Part shown: positions 17,179 through 26,692 of the stretch, in pieces | How the letters are laid out: every line of letters starts with the position of its first letter | How positions within the stretch are numbered: the first letter of the stretch is position 1 | Assembly (NCBI RefSeq): GCF_005281475.1 | Contig: NZ_CP040106.1 | Span: forward strand, 1,555,501 to 1,619,500 | Origin: Echinicola rosea | Lineage (GTDB): Bacteria > Bacteroidota > Bacteroidia > Cytophagales > Cyclobacteriaceae | Direction of reading: 5' to 3' | DNA: 64,000 nt | Program-made: the position numbers and the translations under genes | The notes under the pieces: model-generated | Told to the model about the DNA's origin: nothing | Seen by the model: only the letters and a program-made list of their open reading frames with translations | The model's database searches: none

Positions 17179-17763
17179 TTAAGCTTTGTTTTCGTAGAAG
17201 CATTTTCGACAGCGAGCTTCGTAGCTGTCTTTTTCTCCCAGTACTACCTTTTCCTTGGCAGGGGTTAGGCGGTAGCTGTATGATGCAAGGTCGCCGCATT
17301 TCATGCAGATGGCGTGTACTTTGGTGACGTATTCAGCGCTGGCCAAAAGCTGCGGCATCGGATCAAAAGGCCTTCCCTCAAAATCCATGTCCAAGCCAGC
17401 CATAATCACTCTTTTGCCGGCAGTGGCGAGCTTGTTCGCAACCGTTACGATCTGTTGGTCGAAGAACTGGGCTTCGTCGATCCCTACCACATCGCAGTCT
17501 CCTGCGAGCAAAATAATGTCATCGGCAAACTGCACAGGAGTTGACCTGATCACTGTTTCATTGTGGGAGACGACATCGCTTTCATGGTACCGGGTATCGA
17601 TCGCGGGTTTGAAGATTTCCACCTTTTGTTTGGCGATGAGGGCCCTGTTTAGCCGGCGGATAAGTTCTTCGGTTTTGCCCGAAAACATCGATCCGCAGAT
17701 CACCTCAATGTGTCCTTTTTTATCTTTGGGGTTGTTGTTTCCTATGGCAGGTTCTATGAACAT
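17179..17763 (-). CDS. tdk: Thymidine kinase
   Basis: Phosphorylates thymidine to dTMP in the salvage pathway. The 194-residue type II enzyme has the P-loop [15 protein letters not shown] (about 25-39), the DEAQFFD catalytic/Mg motif ([10 protein letters not shown]) and the zinc-binding pairs CMKCGD and CRKCFY near the C-terminus. The lasso loop follows in ATYSYR-like sequence (DLASYSYRL). It is the first gene of a tdk-recO pair. Confidence 0.96.
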   Translation of the reverse strand: MFIEPAIGNNNPKDKKGHIEVICGSMFSGKTEELIRRLNRALIAKQKVEIFKPAIDTRYHESDVVSHNETVIRSTPVQFADDIILLAGDCDVVGIDEAQFFDQQIVTVANKLATAGKRVIMAGLDMDFEGRPFDPMPQLLASAEYVTKVHAICMKCGDLASYSYRLTPAKEKVVLGEKDSYEARCRKCFYENKA

Positions 17764-17813
17764 AATATTGGAATGTTAAGGAAAATTACGGATAATCGCC
17801 CTTTGAAGAAGGA

Positions 17814-18140
17814 TCATTCGCTGTAATCCATATGTGGTAGCTTGTACTGGTCATTGACGCGGATGCGGATGGTGCCTTCTTTTAGGCGAGCTTGACATGT
17901 AAGCCGTTGATTGGGTTTTAGCTTTCCCAGATTTCGGTAGCTAACTTCCCTTTCGGTGAGCTCAGAAAGGTTTTCCATTCCATCTTCCACGATCATCATG
18001 CAAGTGGTGCAGCGTCCTTTTTTTCCACAAGCATGCATCCAATCTACATAATTATCATGGATAATTTCGATAACTTTGTAATCAGGTTCTTTTGCGGAAA
18101 TCTCCTTGTGGTATAGGTTTTCAATTATTATTTTAGGCAT
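17814..18140 (-). CDS. 2Fe-2S ferredoxin
   Basis: A 108-residue plant/adrenodoxin-fold ferredoxin. Cluster cysteines are Cys38, Cys44 and Cys47 in HACGKKGRCTTC plus Cys82 in RLTCQAR. I chose the ATG at 18140, giving MPKIIIENLYHKE; a longer frame upstream would add a non-homologous N-terminus that runs into the divergent gene. It probably donates electrons to an oxygenase or assembly enzyme elsewhere. Only 34 bases separate its start from that of the divergent gene at 18175, so the two must share a promoter region. Confidence 0.9.
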   Translation of the reverse strand: MPKIIIENLYHKEISAKEPDYKVIEIIHDNYVDWMHACGKKGRCTTCMMIVEDGMENLSELTEREVSYRNLGKLKPNQRLTCQARLKEGTIRIRVNDQYKLPHMDYSE

Positions 18141-18174
18141 CAATCTCAAACGACTACAGCAAATACAACTACTA

Positions 18175-19239
18175 ATGAACGATAAAATTAACCTCATTTA
18201 TTTAGAAAACTATGCTCATGAAGTATCAGAAAAGATTTGTTCTGCATATTTCGGTACCAAAAAGTACATGTCTGGGCAGGAAATCATCCAACTGACCCCT
18301 AGCTCTCAGGTTAATTTTATGGTGATCAAGACCTTATTTGAGAAATGGAATGAAGAGATTGAAAAAATGAAGGCCAATCCCTATTTTGACTATAAGGATA
18401 TTGCTGTGTCCGAAGCACTAAAGGAATTTATGAATGTGCTTTCCCGTGCGATCAAGATTGAGCATACCCATTTTTTGCCGCTGTTGGAAGTGGCGGTGAT
18501 CGACACGGTGCTCTTGGCGCTGGATCCCATGGTTTACTTTTGGGGAGAGATAGAGAAAAGCCAAGGCGATAGCCCTCATGGTCACCTAAAGGCTTCCAGA
18601 AAATACATCAAATGGCATGAAAAATTGCTGAACGAGCTGATGGAAAAAGGAGGTCAAGGAGATACAGAAGTGTACAAAAAGGCACTAAGTGATGTTTTTC
18701 AGCAGTCACAGGAAATGTTGGAATCTCCCAAGGCCTTGCTGGAGGGCTTGTCACAAATCTTACCGATTGACTGGGGCCAGCTGGTGCCAGAGGAAGAGGA
18801 GCCAAAGAACTCGGAATCGACTGGGGAAGGACAGCCCCAAGAGGAAGAAGAGGAAAATCAAGCGGAAATGAATCGTGTGGATGGAAAAGCGGAAGCTGTC
18901 CCAGCGGAAGGTTCCTTGGCGGCCCAAGAAGGGGGAATCGACCCTGCTTTGGCTTGGGCCAGGTTTGAAGCAGAGCAAAGTGGTGTACTCAAAGGCCCCA
19001 TCGCATCAATGGACGAAGGGCTGGCCATTAATCAGCGCTTTATGTTTACCAAAAAACTATTTGACAGCAATCCTGACCTGATGGGGCATGCATTGAAGTC
19101 CATTGATGAATGCGATAGTTTTGTGGAAGCCATAGAACTGGTCAATGATCGGTATGTTACAAAGTTGGAATGGGACAAGGATTCTGATGAGGTAGCCGAG
19201 TTTTTGCAGCTGATTTACAGGAAGTTTGACGAAAAATAG
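18175..19239 (+). CDS. Conserved-looking protein of unknown function
   Basis: A 354-residue soluble protein starting MNDKINLIYLENYAHEVSE. I chose this ATG (18175) because the upstream part of the frame overlaps the ferredoxin start. The N-terminal part (1-200) is helical and contains EYxHxL-like KIEHTHFLPLLEVAVIDTVLLALDPMVYF. A low-complexity acidic linker rich in Glu, Gln and Pro follows (about 200-265). A second helical domain ends the protein (VLKGPIASMDEGLAINQRF to ELVNDRYVTKLEWDKDS). No signal peptide or membrane segment. I do not recognise the family. Codon use and length look like a true gene. Confidence 0.7.
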   Translation: MNDKINLIYLENYAHEVSEKICSAYFGTKKYMSGQEIIQLTPSSQVNFMVIKTLFEKWNEEIEKMKANPYFDYKDIAVSEALKEFMNVLSRAIKIEHTHFLPLLEVAVIDTVLLALDPMVYFWGEIEKSQGDSPHGHLKASRKYIKWHEKLLNELMEKGGQGDTEVYKKALSDVFQQSQEMLESPKALLEGLSQILPIDWGQLVPEEEEPKNSESTGEGQPQEEEEENQAEMNRVDGKAEAVPAEGSLAAQEGGIDPALAWARFEAEQSGVLKGPIASMDEGLAINQRFMFTKKLFDSNPDLMGHALKSIDECDSFVEAIELVNDRYVTKLEWDKDSDEVAEFLQLIYRKFDEK

Positions 19240-19347
19240 TATCTTGCTGCCCCTAACACACCCGATAATTCATTATTTTGATTTCATAGTCTTGCCGTTC
19301 CGTTAATCATAGGACTGGTAGGATTTTAGTGCGTTAAAAGTTGAAAA

Positions 19348-20760
19348 ATGTATAAGATCGGATGTTTCCTGTTTGTTGAATGGCTATTGATAACGCCTTT
19401 AATGGCCCAAGATATTTTCTCACCCCCCGCATCAGGAGGGGAGTCTCGTCCCAATTATGTGCTTATTGTCGCCGATGACCTTGGTTACGGGGATTTGAGC
19501 TTTACGGGAAGCACCCAGATCAAAACGCCCCATATTGACCAACTTGCTGAATCGGGTGTTTTTTTTCCGGAGGGGTATGTTTCTTCTGCGGTGTGTAGTC
19601 CATCCCGGGCGGGCTTACTTACCGGTCGTAACCAAGTGCGCTTTGGCTACGATAATAATTTGGCCAATAACCAGCCGGGATTTGATCCTGCTTTTTTGGG
19701 ATTGCCGGTAGGTGTAAAGACGGTGGGTGACCACCTAAAGGAACTGGGGTATGTTACCGGCATGGTTGGGAAATGGCATTTGGGGTATGAAGACCAATTT
19801 TTCCCCGTGAATCGTGGCTTTGATGAATTTTGGGGGTATAGGGGTGGAGGCCATGATTATTTTGAGGCCTCGGAAGCTAAGCGCGGCTACAAGGCCAAAA
19901 TTGAATGTAATTATAAAACCCCGCAGGAAATCACTTATATTACTGATGACAAAGGGGACGAATGTGTCAACTTTATTTACCGCCATCAGGATGAGCCATT
20001 TTTCCTATATGCTTCATTCAATGCACCGCATACCCCCATGCAGGCAACTGCTGAAGATTTGGCCATCTACCAACATATCGAAGATGAAAAAAGGAGGACC
20101 TATGCTGCTATGGTACATCGGTTGGATGTAAATGTAGGGAGGATTGTTGCTGCCGTGGAGGAGGCGGGTTTACTTGAAAATACCATTTTTGTATTTATCA
20201 GTGATAATGGTGGTCCTGTGATGACCAATGGTTCCATCAATGCACCATATAATGGCAAGAAAGGCACGCTGCTGGAAGGAGGCATCAGGGTGCCATTTTT
20301 CATCAGTTGGTCTGGACACCTTCAGCCTGGAGAAGTGTTTGATTATCCGGTAAGTGCATTGGACCTCACGCCCACCTTTGTTGCGCTTGCGGGTAGGGAG
20401 GCCACAGAGCAGGATCAATTCGATGGGCTCAATCTGATGCCTTACCTGCTAGGCCACAAGGATGGTGCGCCACATGAGGAGATGAAATGGAAGTTTACCG
20501 TTAGTGCAGCGATCCGGGATGGGAAATGGAAATTGGTAAGGCTCCCGGACAGGTTACCGATGCTATTTAATCTCCAAACGGATTTTTCAGAGCAACATGA
20601 CGTAGCCTTGGAAAATCTAACGCTTACCAAAAGCCTCCTCAAGAAACTTGGGGATTGGGACGTAAGGTTACCGCATCCGTTGTTCTTGGAGGGCCCTGAA
20701 TGGCGTAAAGTCCAAGTGGGCCAATACGACAAAAAATATCCCATTGTGCAGCCTCACTAA
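19348..20760 (+). CDS. Secreted sulfatase (type I, formylglycine-dependent)
   Basis: Hydrolyses sulfate esters, probably on sulfated polysaccharides or glycans. The 470-residue protein has a cleavable signal peptide (about 1-20, ending PLMAQ). The catalytic site is CSPSRAGLLTGR, with Cys83 to be converted to formylglycine. Metal ligands are in VADDLGYGD (Asp43, Asp44) and VFISDNGG (Asp-Asn). GKWHLGYE carries the conserved Lys-x-His. A formylglycine-generating or anSME maturase must be encoded elsewhere. Isolated gene, convergent with rodA (4 bases between stops). Sulfatases of this kind are typical of marine Bacteroidota, but the exact substrate is unknown. Confidence 0.93.
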   Translation: MYKIGCFLFVEWLLITPLMAQDIFSPPASGGESRPNYVLIVADDLGYGDLSFTGSTQIKTPHIDQLAESGVFFPEGYVSSAVCSPSRAGLLTGRNQVRFGYDNNLANNQPGFDPAFLGLPVGVKTVGDHLKELGYVTGMVGKWHLGYEDQFFPVNRGFDEFWGYRGGGHDYFEASEAKRGYKAKIECNYKTPQEITYITDDKGDECVNFIYRHQDEPFFLYASFNAPHTPMQATAEDLAIYQHIEDEKRRTYAAMVHRLDVNVGRIVAAVEEAGLLENTIFVFISDNGGPVMTNGSINAPYNGKKGTLLEGGIRVPFFISWSGHLQPGEVFDYPVSALDLTPTFVALAGREATEQDQFDGLNLMPYLLGHKDGAPHEEMKWKFTVSAAIRDGKWKLVRLPDRLPMLFNLQTDFSEQHDVALENLTLTKSLLKKLGDWDVRLPHPLFLEGPEWRKVQVGQYDKKYPIVQPH

Positions 20761-20763
20761 AGG

Positions 20764-22050
20764 TCAGTTCATCCTTCCCAGCAGTTGAATACGGTGGGAA
20801 TCCAGTTTGATAAAGATGAAGAGCAGGATGGTAAATGACCAAAGGGAAGAGCCACCATAGCTAAAGAATGGCAACGGAATCCCTACCACAGGAAATAGGC
20901 CAATGGTCATGGAGATATTGATCATAAAGTGAAAGAGCAAGATCGATATGACGCAGTAACCATATACTCTAGAGAATCGTGTTTTTTGCCGCTCGGCCAG
21001 AAAGACCAGTCTAATCAATAGGGCAACAAATAGGAATACCACCACCAGGCTTCCAATCCAGCCAAATTCTTCTCCAAGTGTACAAAAGATAAAGTCGGTG
21101 TGTTGTTCAGGAACGAAGTCGAATTTGGTTTGGGTACCTTCGAGATAGCCTTTTCCCCAGAAGCCTCCCGACCCGATAGCGATTTTGGACTGGGTGACAT
21201 TCCAGCCCACCCCAAGAGGGTCAATGTCAGGGTTAAAGAGCACCATGATCCTATTTTGTTGGTGCTGGGGCAGTTTGGAAACGACCAAGTCAAGGCTGTA
21301 AGAGTATGCAATAATGGCGATGCCGATCATGCACAACGTCACGATACGTTGCCAGTTTTTTTTGCCCATCAAGATGAGGGCGAGGGTAAGTGCAGCGACA
21401 GGAAGTGCTATGTACAGGTTATTGTCCACCGCAAGGGAGAGTAACGAAATAGCGATAAATACCAATGCGAAGACAAAGTATCTTTGCGGCATTCCCTCTC
21501 GATAGAGCATGATAAAAAATGCCATATAAACCATTGCCGTACCGGTATCGGGCTGCATCATGATCATCGAAACGGGCAGCATGATGATAAGGATCGCCTG
21601 AAACTGAAACTTTGGCTGGCTAAGGTCAAAGGAAGGTTTTTCAATAAATTTTGCGAGTGCCAAAGCTGTGGCAAATTTGGCGAATTCCCCAGGCTGTAAG
21701 CGGAATGGCCCTATTTCAAACCAAGCGCGTTGCCCGTTGATCTCCTTTCCGATGAAAGGGGTGAGGAGGAGAATTAGCAGGAAAACCCCATACAGTATGA
21801 GGCTGAGGTTATCAAAGAGCCGGTAGTCAGCCACCATGATGACTGTGATCAGCAGTACGGCAGTGCCGATCCAGACGAGCTGCTTTCCACTGTTAATGCT
21901 AAAATCAAAGATGCTTTTTGCTGCCTGCTCATCATAGACGGCGGCATAGATATTAAACCAGCCGATCATCACCAAAGCTCCGTAAAGCAAAATGCTCAGC
22001 CAATCAATTTTGTTGATATATAAATCGTCTTGTCTCACGTCAGTCTGCAA
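20764..22050 (-). CDS. rodA: Rod shape-determining glycosyltransferase RodA (SEDS)
   Basis: Peptidoglycan polymerase of the elongation machine, working with PBP2. The 428-residue protein has about ten membrane segments and SEDS landmarks: GAVRAW-like NGQRAWFEIGPFRLQPGEFAK in the conserved loop, and GxPLPFFSYGGSS near the C-terminus (VGIPLPFFSYGGSSLW). It is the last gene of mreBCD-pbp2-rodA; its start overlaps the end of the PBP2 gene by 11 bases, which points to translational coupling. Confidence 0.96.
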   Translation of the reverse strand: MQTDVRQDDLYINKIDWLSILLYGALVMIGWFNIYAAVYDEQAAKSIFDFSINSGKQLVWIGTAVLLITVIMVADYRLFDNLSLILYGVFLLILLLTPFIGKEINGQRAWFEIGPFRLQPGEFAKFATALALAKFIEKPSFDLSQPKFQFQAILIIMLPVSMIMMQPDTGTAMVYMAFFIMLYREGMPQRYFVFALVFIAISLLSLAVDNNLYIALPVAALTLALILMGKKNWQRIVTLCMIGIAIIAYSYSLDLVVSKLPQHQQNRIMVLFNPDIDPLGVGWNVTQSKIAIGSGGFWGKGYLEGTQTKFDFVPEQHTDFIFCTLGEEFGWIGSLVVVFLFVALLIRLVFLAERQKTRFSRVYGYCVISILLFHFMINISMTIGLFPVVGIPLPFFSYGGSSLWSFTILLFIFIKLDSHRIQLLGRMN

Positions 22051-23842
22051 AGTCTCCTACCAGCACATATTCTTCGAGTGCCGGTCTTTCTATATGTCCT
22101 CTCAAGTATTTTTCGATCATCAAGCTGGCGGTACTGGCAGCCGCTCGACCTCCCCAACCGGCGTTTTCCACGTAAACGGCAATGGCGATTTTGGGATCAT
22201 CTTTTGGAGCGAAGGCGACGAAAACCGAGTGATCTTCCCCGTGGGGATTTTGTGCAGTTCCTGTTTTGCCAGCGATGGCAATGTCCTTGATGATGGCGCG
22301 CATGGCCGTACCGTAAAGTGCCTCTGCCATGGCATCTTGCACCATGTCAAAGTGGTGGGCAGCTACGCCGACATCATGTTTTGTAGTATATTCTTCAGGA
22401 ATATTGTCAGGATCACCGTTTATGGCCTTGATCAGGTGTGGTGTATAATAATAACCTTTATTGGCGAAAATAGCCGCTAAATTGGCCATTTGGATGGGGG
22501 TTACCTCCATTTCACCTTGGCCTATCGACAGGGAATAGATGGTGCTGTATTTCCATCTGCCTTTTCCATAAATCCTATCATAAAGGGAGCTGCTAGGAAC
22601 ACTTCCACTGTTTTCGTAAGGCAAATCGACACCGAGTTTATGGCCCAGCCCGAATTTTTCCACTGCTTCATGCCACTTGTCAAGACCGATTTGGGTGTCT
22701 GTATAGGTGTTTGAGGACACCTCTTGATTGATCATTTGCCTGAAAGCTTGGTAGTAATAGGGGTTGCAGGAATTTCGGATCGCACCGAACAAGTTCACCG
22801 GGCTTGGGTGATTGTGGCAGGCCACTAGGGCTTTGTTGCAAGCATAGGTGGTATTTGGTGTCAGGATACCCCATTGCAATCCAATTAAGGACTGCACCAC
22901 CTTGAAAATTGAGCCTGGAGGATATTTTGCTTGGATAGGCCTGATAAAGAGCGGTTTGGTCGTGTCCGATAGTAAGATATTGTAATTTTTACTGTAGGCA
23001 GCGCCAGCCAGTAAATTAGGATCATATACGGGTGCGGAGATCATGGATAGGATCTCGCCAGTTTTTGGTTCGATCGCCACGACAGAGCCCCTTTTTCCTT
23101 TCATGAGTTTTTCGCCGTACTTCTGTAAGGTTAGATCGATAGTGGATTGCAGGTTCAGTCCAGCTACAGAGGCGGTATCCAGTGTTCCGTTTTTGAAAGA
23201 GCCTTTGTCCACACCACGGACATTGACCATTTTGTATTTGGCTCCCTTCTTACCTCGAAGTATTTTTTCATAGAAGGATTCAAGGCCTGAGTGGCCGATG
23301 TAATCTCCTTGGGTATAGTAGTTTACGGTGTCTCGCTCAAGCTGTCTGGGGGCAATTTCTGCAATATAGCCCAATGCACTGCCGGCAATGGAGTCGGGAT
23401 ATGCCCTTACTGACCTGGTCATGACAAACAGGCCCGGGTAGTCGATTAGGTAGTCCTGAATTTTTGCGAAATCTGTAGTGGAAATCTGCTTGATCAGCGG
23501 CGATGGTTTTACCCAAGAGTATTTTTTTGCGGCTGTGTACCGTTCAATCAGTTTTTCCTTTTCGATCTGAAAGATGTCGCAGAATTTTGCGGTGTCAGCG
23601 ATGTTGAATTCCTGCGGGATGACCATAAGGTCAAACACTGGGTTGTTATAGACCAAAAGTTCATTGTTCCGGTCTGATATTAATCCACGATAGGGGTAAT
23701 CGACGATCCGCTGGACGGCATTTCGTTCGGCACGCCTTAGGAAACTGTCATCGACCACTTGGATCATAAACAGCTTGGTCAGCAGGATTACCCCAACGAT
23801 AATGATAACGATGACGATGACACTGTGTCTATTTTCGTTCAT
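22040..23842 (-). CDS. mrdA: Penicillin-binding protein 2
   Basis: Transpeptidase that cross-links peptidoglycan during lateral growth. The 600-residue class B PBP has a short cytoplasmic tail and one membrane anchor (about 7-27), a dimerisation/pedestal region, and the transpeptidase domain with SxxK (Ser311-Ile-Phe-Lys314 in YPPGSIFKVV), SxN (RNSCNPYYY) and KTG (AGKTGTAQNPHGEDHS). The C-terminus is complete. It follows mreD with no gap and overlaps rodA. Confidence 0.95.
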   Translation of the reverse strand: MNENRHSVIVIVIIIVGVILLTKLFMIQVVDDSFLRRAERNAVQRIVDYPYRGLISDRNNELLVYNNPVFDLMVIPQEFNIADTAKFCDIFQIEKEKLIERYTAAKKYSWVKPSPLIKQISTTDFAKIQDYLIDYPGLFVMTRSVRAYPDSIAGSALGYIAEIAPRQLERDTVNYYTQGDYIGHSGLESFYEKILRGKKGAKYKMVNVRGVDKGSFKNGTLDTASVAGLNLQSTIDLTLQKYGEKLMKGKRGSVVAIEPKTGEILSMISAPVYDPNLLAGAAYSKNYNILLSDTTKPLFIRPIQAKYPPGSIFKVVQSLIGLQWGILTPNTTYACNKALVACHNHPSPVNLFGAIRNSCNPYYYQAFRQMINQEVSSNTYTDTQIGLDKWHEAVEKFGLGHKLGVDLPYENSGSVPSSSLYDRIYGKGRWKYSTIYSLSIGQGEMEVTPIQMANLAAIFANKGYYYTPHLIKAINGDPDNIPEEYTTKHDVGVAAHHFDMVQDAMAEALYGTAMRAIIKDIAIAGKTGTAQNPHGEDHSVFVAFAPKDDPKIAIAVYVENAGWGGRAAASTASLMIEKYLRGHIERPALEEYVLVGDFAD

Positions 23843-24364
23843 TTAGATGCCTCTTCTTTTCTTATAGAACAAAACCTGAACGATCATTCCAATGATAAAT
23901 GTAAAAACCGTGCTGCTCAGTGTCTTGTAAATCATCGGAATATACAATGAAGTCCCTAGATTATCAATAAGGAAGAATGTCAAATGGTGCAGCAGGAGAA
24001 GCGGAAGGCTATACACTAAAAACCATCCCATGCCCATATTGAGCAAAGTGGGAGGGGTGTTGGTGTCATAGCCGCCTGTCGGCGTAATGACCGTGAGCCA
24101 AGGTTTTCTGAAAAAGGCCAGCATCACCGCACTGGCGGTATGGATGCCTAAGCTGTCATAAAATATATCGATCGAAAATCCCAAGACAAAAGCGATGAGC
24201 ATCAAGGGGATGGTTTTGATTTCGATAGGAAGCAGTAAAAGGTAAATGACGTATAGGAAACAAAATGCCATACCGAAAAGCACCAAGTTTTTCAGCACCA
24301 ATACTTGGATGATAAAATACAGAAAAATACCTCCGATAGAAGCGATGACTGTTCTACTATTCAT
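23843..24364 (-). CDS. mreD: Rod shape-determining protein MreD
   Basis: Small integral membrane component of the elongasome that bridges MreC and RodA/PBP2. The 173-residue protein is almost entirely hydrophobic, with about five membrane segments. Sequence conservation in MreD is low; identity rests on size, hydropathy, the conserved GFSIDIFYDSLGIHTAS segment and position between mreC and the PBP2 gene. Its start overlaps mreC by 8 bases and its stop abuts the next start. Confidence 0.9.
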   Translation of the reverse strand: MNSRTVIASIGGIFLYFIIQVLVLKNLVLFGMAFCFLYVIYLLLLPIEIKTIPLMLIAFVLGFSIDIFYDSLGIHTASAVMLAFFRKPWLTVITPTGGYDTNTPPTLLNMGMGWFLVYSLPLLLLHHLTFFLIDNLGTSLYIPMIYKTLSSTVFTFIIGMIVQVLFYKKRRGI

Positions 24365-25190
24365 TGACGATTTCGGTGATTTCTTGAAGGGAATCCAGTT
24401 CCACTTCCCGATTGTTTTCTACTAGATATACATAGGTAAGCGTGCTGAAGTTTGCCGCCAATTCTATGGTGATATCAAGGTAATTTGTTTCCGTTCCGTT
24501 GCTGACTGTGTCCACTGTCCCCACTAGGATTCCTTCTGGGAATACGGCATTGTACCCAGAAGTGACTACTGTGTCACCCTGGGCCACTTGGACGTGTCTG
24601 GGGACAAATTTCAGCTTAGCTTTTTGTGGGTTTTGTCCGTCCCATTGGGTAGATCCAAAAGCGTCTGTGGATTTTATCCTCGAGGACACAAATAGGTCTG
24701 TATGGAGCAATGAAATGACGGAGGCATAGTGTCTGCTGACGCCTTTCACACGTCCCACGATACCATCTCCATTGAAGACGCCCATGCCTTCCTTGATGCC
24801 ATCTTCAGCGCCTCTGTTCAGCGTGATATGATTATTGCGGAGATTGATGGAATTATTGATGACCTTCGCGGAGTAGAAGTCATAAGTATTTTCCATTGCA
24901 CTGTCCAAGGGGATGTTCACACTGTCCTTGACCGGTCGCAAATTGGCCAGCTGCTTCATCAGTAAGGCATTCTTTTCGGCCAGTTCTTCATTGGCCCTGC
25001 CCAAGGTGAAGTACTCCGTAAAATTGTCTTTGGTACTCAGGAATGCCCCAGTAAAGCTATTGGAGCTATTGAAGAAGACGGCCCCTTGTGGTGAATTATA
25101 AGAAACGATCAGCCAAATGGCGGCGGTTTCCAATGTGATAAACAGCAAGAAGGCCCTTATACTATATAGAAATAATAAAATGCGTTGCAT
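24357..25190 (-). CDS. mreC: Rod shape-determining protein MreC
   Basis: Periplasmic scaffold of the elongasome that activates PBP2. The 277-residue protein has an N-terminal membrane anchor (about 8-28), a coiled-coil segment (LGRANEELAEKNALLMKQLANL, shown here only in part: residues about 63-84) and a C-terminal double beta-barrel with the family loops GVFNGDGIVGRV and DTVVTSGYNAVFPEGI. It lies 7 bases after mreB. Confidence 0.93.
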   Translation of the reverse strand: MQRILLFLYSIRAFLLFITLETAAIWLIVSYNSPQGAVFFNSSNSFTGAFLSTKDNFTEYFTLGRANEELAEKNALLMKQLANLRPVKDSVNIPLDSAMENTYDFYSAKVINNSINLRNNHITLNRGAEDGIKEGMGVFNGDGIVGRVKGVSRHYASVISLLHTDLFVSSRIKSTDAFGSTQWDGQNPQKAKLKFVPRHVQVAQGDTVVTSGYNAVFPEGILVGTVDTVSNGTETNYLDITIELAANFSTLTYVYLVENNREVELDSLQEITEIVNE

Positions 25191-25197
25191 TCAGTCA

Positions 25198-26226
25198 TCA
25201 GGTCATCAGCACGGTTCGGAAACTATTTATGTTTTTCAGGGCGGTGCCTGTCCCTCGCACCACTGCTCTTAGTGGATCTTCCGCGATATGGATGGGCAGC
25301 TTGGTCTTTTGGTGAAGTCTCCTGTCCAGGCCTTTGAGCAGGGCTCCGCCACCAGTGAGGTGAATGCCGTTATCATAGATATCTGCAGACAATTCTGGTG
25401 GAGCAATCTCCAATGCCTTGAGCACTGCTTCTTCGATTTTGGAAACCGACTTGTCCAGCGCAAAAGCAATCTCGGAATAAGAAACCTTGATCACCTTAGG
25501 AATTCCTGTCATGAGATCACGTCCACGGATTTCATAGTCTTCTGGAGCATCATCCAGCTCTGTAAGGGCTGAGCCAATGGCGATCTTTACCTTTTCTGCA
25601 GAGCGCTCACCGATTAGCAAATTGTGCTGCCTTCTCATATAGTCCAAGATGTCCTTGGTGAACGTATCGCCTGCGACCCTGATGGATTGGTCAGCGACGA
25701 TTCCAGAGAGGGCAATCAAGGCAATCTCTGTGGTGCCACCTCCAATGTCCACGATCATGGAGCCCATGGGTTTTTCGATGTCTATTCCGATACCGATGGC
25801 GGCAGCAATTGGTTCGTACACCATGTACACTTCTTTGGCACCGGCGTGTTCGGCCGAATCCCGTACCGCTCGTTTTTCAACTTCTGTGATCCCGGAGGGA
25901 ATACAGATGACCATGCGGTGGGACTGTGGGAACATGCCCTTTTTGTGGCCGGGAATCATTTTGATCAATCCACGGATCATTTGTTCGGCAGCATAGAAAT
26001 CCGCAATCACACCATCCTTCAGCGGACGGACGGTCTTGATGTTTTCGTGCGTCTTTTCATGCATGTTCATGGCTTCCCTTCCCACTGCCAAAATCCGGTT
26101 GCTGGATTTGTCAATGGCTATAATGGAAGGTTCGTCCACTACAATTTTTTCTTTATGAATTATAAGGGTATTTGCGGTACCTAAATCTATTGCTATATCA
26201 CTTGAGAAAAAGTCAAATAATCCCAT
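25198..26226 (-). CDS. mreB: Actin-like rod shape protein MreB
   Basis: Bacterial actin that forms membrane-bound filaments directing wall synthesis. The 342-residue protein has the phosphate-1 loop DLGTANTLI (about 13-21), phosphate-2 loop VDIGGGTTEIAL (about 162-173) and adenosine loop HLTGGGALLKGL (about 289-300). The N-terminal MGLFDFFSSD segment is an amphipathic membrane-contact patch. It heads the five-gene shape operon. A -7-like TAATTTTG occurs on the minus strand at 26316-26309. Confidence 0.97.
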   Translation of the reverse strand: MGLFDFFSSDIAIDLGTANTLIIHKEKIVVDEPSIIAIDKSSNRILAVGREAMNMHEKTHENIKTVRPLKDGVIADFYAAEQMIRGLIKMIPGHKKGMFPQSHRMVICIPSGITEVEKRAVRDSAEHAGAKEVYMVYEPIAAAIGIGIDIEKPMGSMIVDIGGGTTEIALIALSGIVADQSIRVAGDTFTKDILDYMRRQHNLLIGERSAEKVKIAIGSALTELDDAPEDYEIRGRDLMTGIPKVIKVSYSEIAFALDKSVSKIEEAVLKALEIAPPELSADIYDNGIHLTGGGALLKGLDRRLHQKTKLPIHIAEDPLRAVVRGTGTALKNINSFRTVLMT

Positions 26227-26525
26227 CCTGGTATTTTTACTTAGAATTTACGTTTGAGTTGATCGTTTAAAGTTAGCATTAACAATGCTTAAATAAAACG
26301 AGGGACGACAAAATTATTACCTTAATTTGGATTTATAATAGTGACCTGTGACTTTTTTTAAGTCACTTGCACAGAGATACAAATAGCCCAAATTTCAAAA
26401 CTCAAATTAAAGAGGTACATGAGGGTTTTTCGGATGATGCTTGATTGCCGGACCAAGTTTTGGTCTGGACAAGCAAAAAGCAGTCCATTTTTTGTTTAAT
26501 GCCACTGTTCGGGGTGCTGCTGTTC

Positions 26526-26625
26526 GGGATTTGTAATCCCTAACCCGAATGCGCCGGATTTGTAATCCGGCTATGGGAGGATTGCAAATCCTCTTTATCT
26601 GTCCTCGGGATTGCAAATCCCGAGG
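26526..26625. repeat. Cluster of four short hairpins with a shared GATT-NNN-AATC core
   Basis: Four consecutive palindromes: GGGATT-TGT-AATCCC (26526-26540), GCCGGATT-TGT-AATCCGGC (26553-26571), GAGGATT-GCA-AATCCTC (26577-26593) and CCTCGGGATT-GCA-AATCCCGAGG (26603-26625). The core is constant, while the outer stem bases differ between units yet stay complementary within each. The first unit can alternatively pair TTCGGG (26523-26528) with CCCGAA (26544-26549). Two related CATT-NCA-AATG hairpins occur near 56491-56545. The rest of 26227-26643 shows no gene. Confidence 0.85.
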
Positions 26626-26636
26626 AGCTATCAGGC

Positions 26637-26667
26637 AAAAAAAATCCCCAACAAAACTGCTGGGGAT
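26637..26667 (-). terminator. Terminator of purH
   Basis: ATCCCCA (26644-26650) pairs with TGGGGAT (26661-26667) around a ten-base loop; on the minus strand the hairpin is followed by about seven T (plus A at 26637-26643). It lies 26 bases past the purH stop codon. Confidence 0.88.
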
Positions 26668-26692
26668 AGGGAAATTATTATTGCGGGATATT

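Noticed and set aside
26523..26625. CRISPR-like regular spacing of short repeats
   Set aside because: Units are individually palindromic with differing stems and 6-12 base gaps; no constant direct repeat or spacers of 30 bases.
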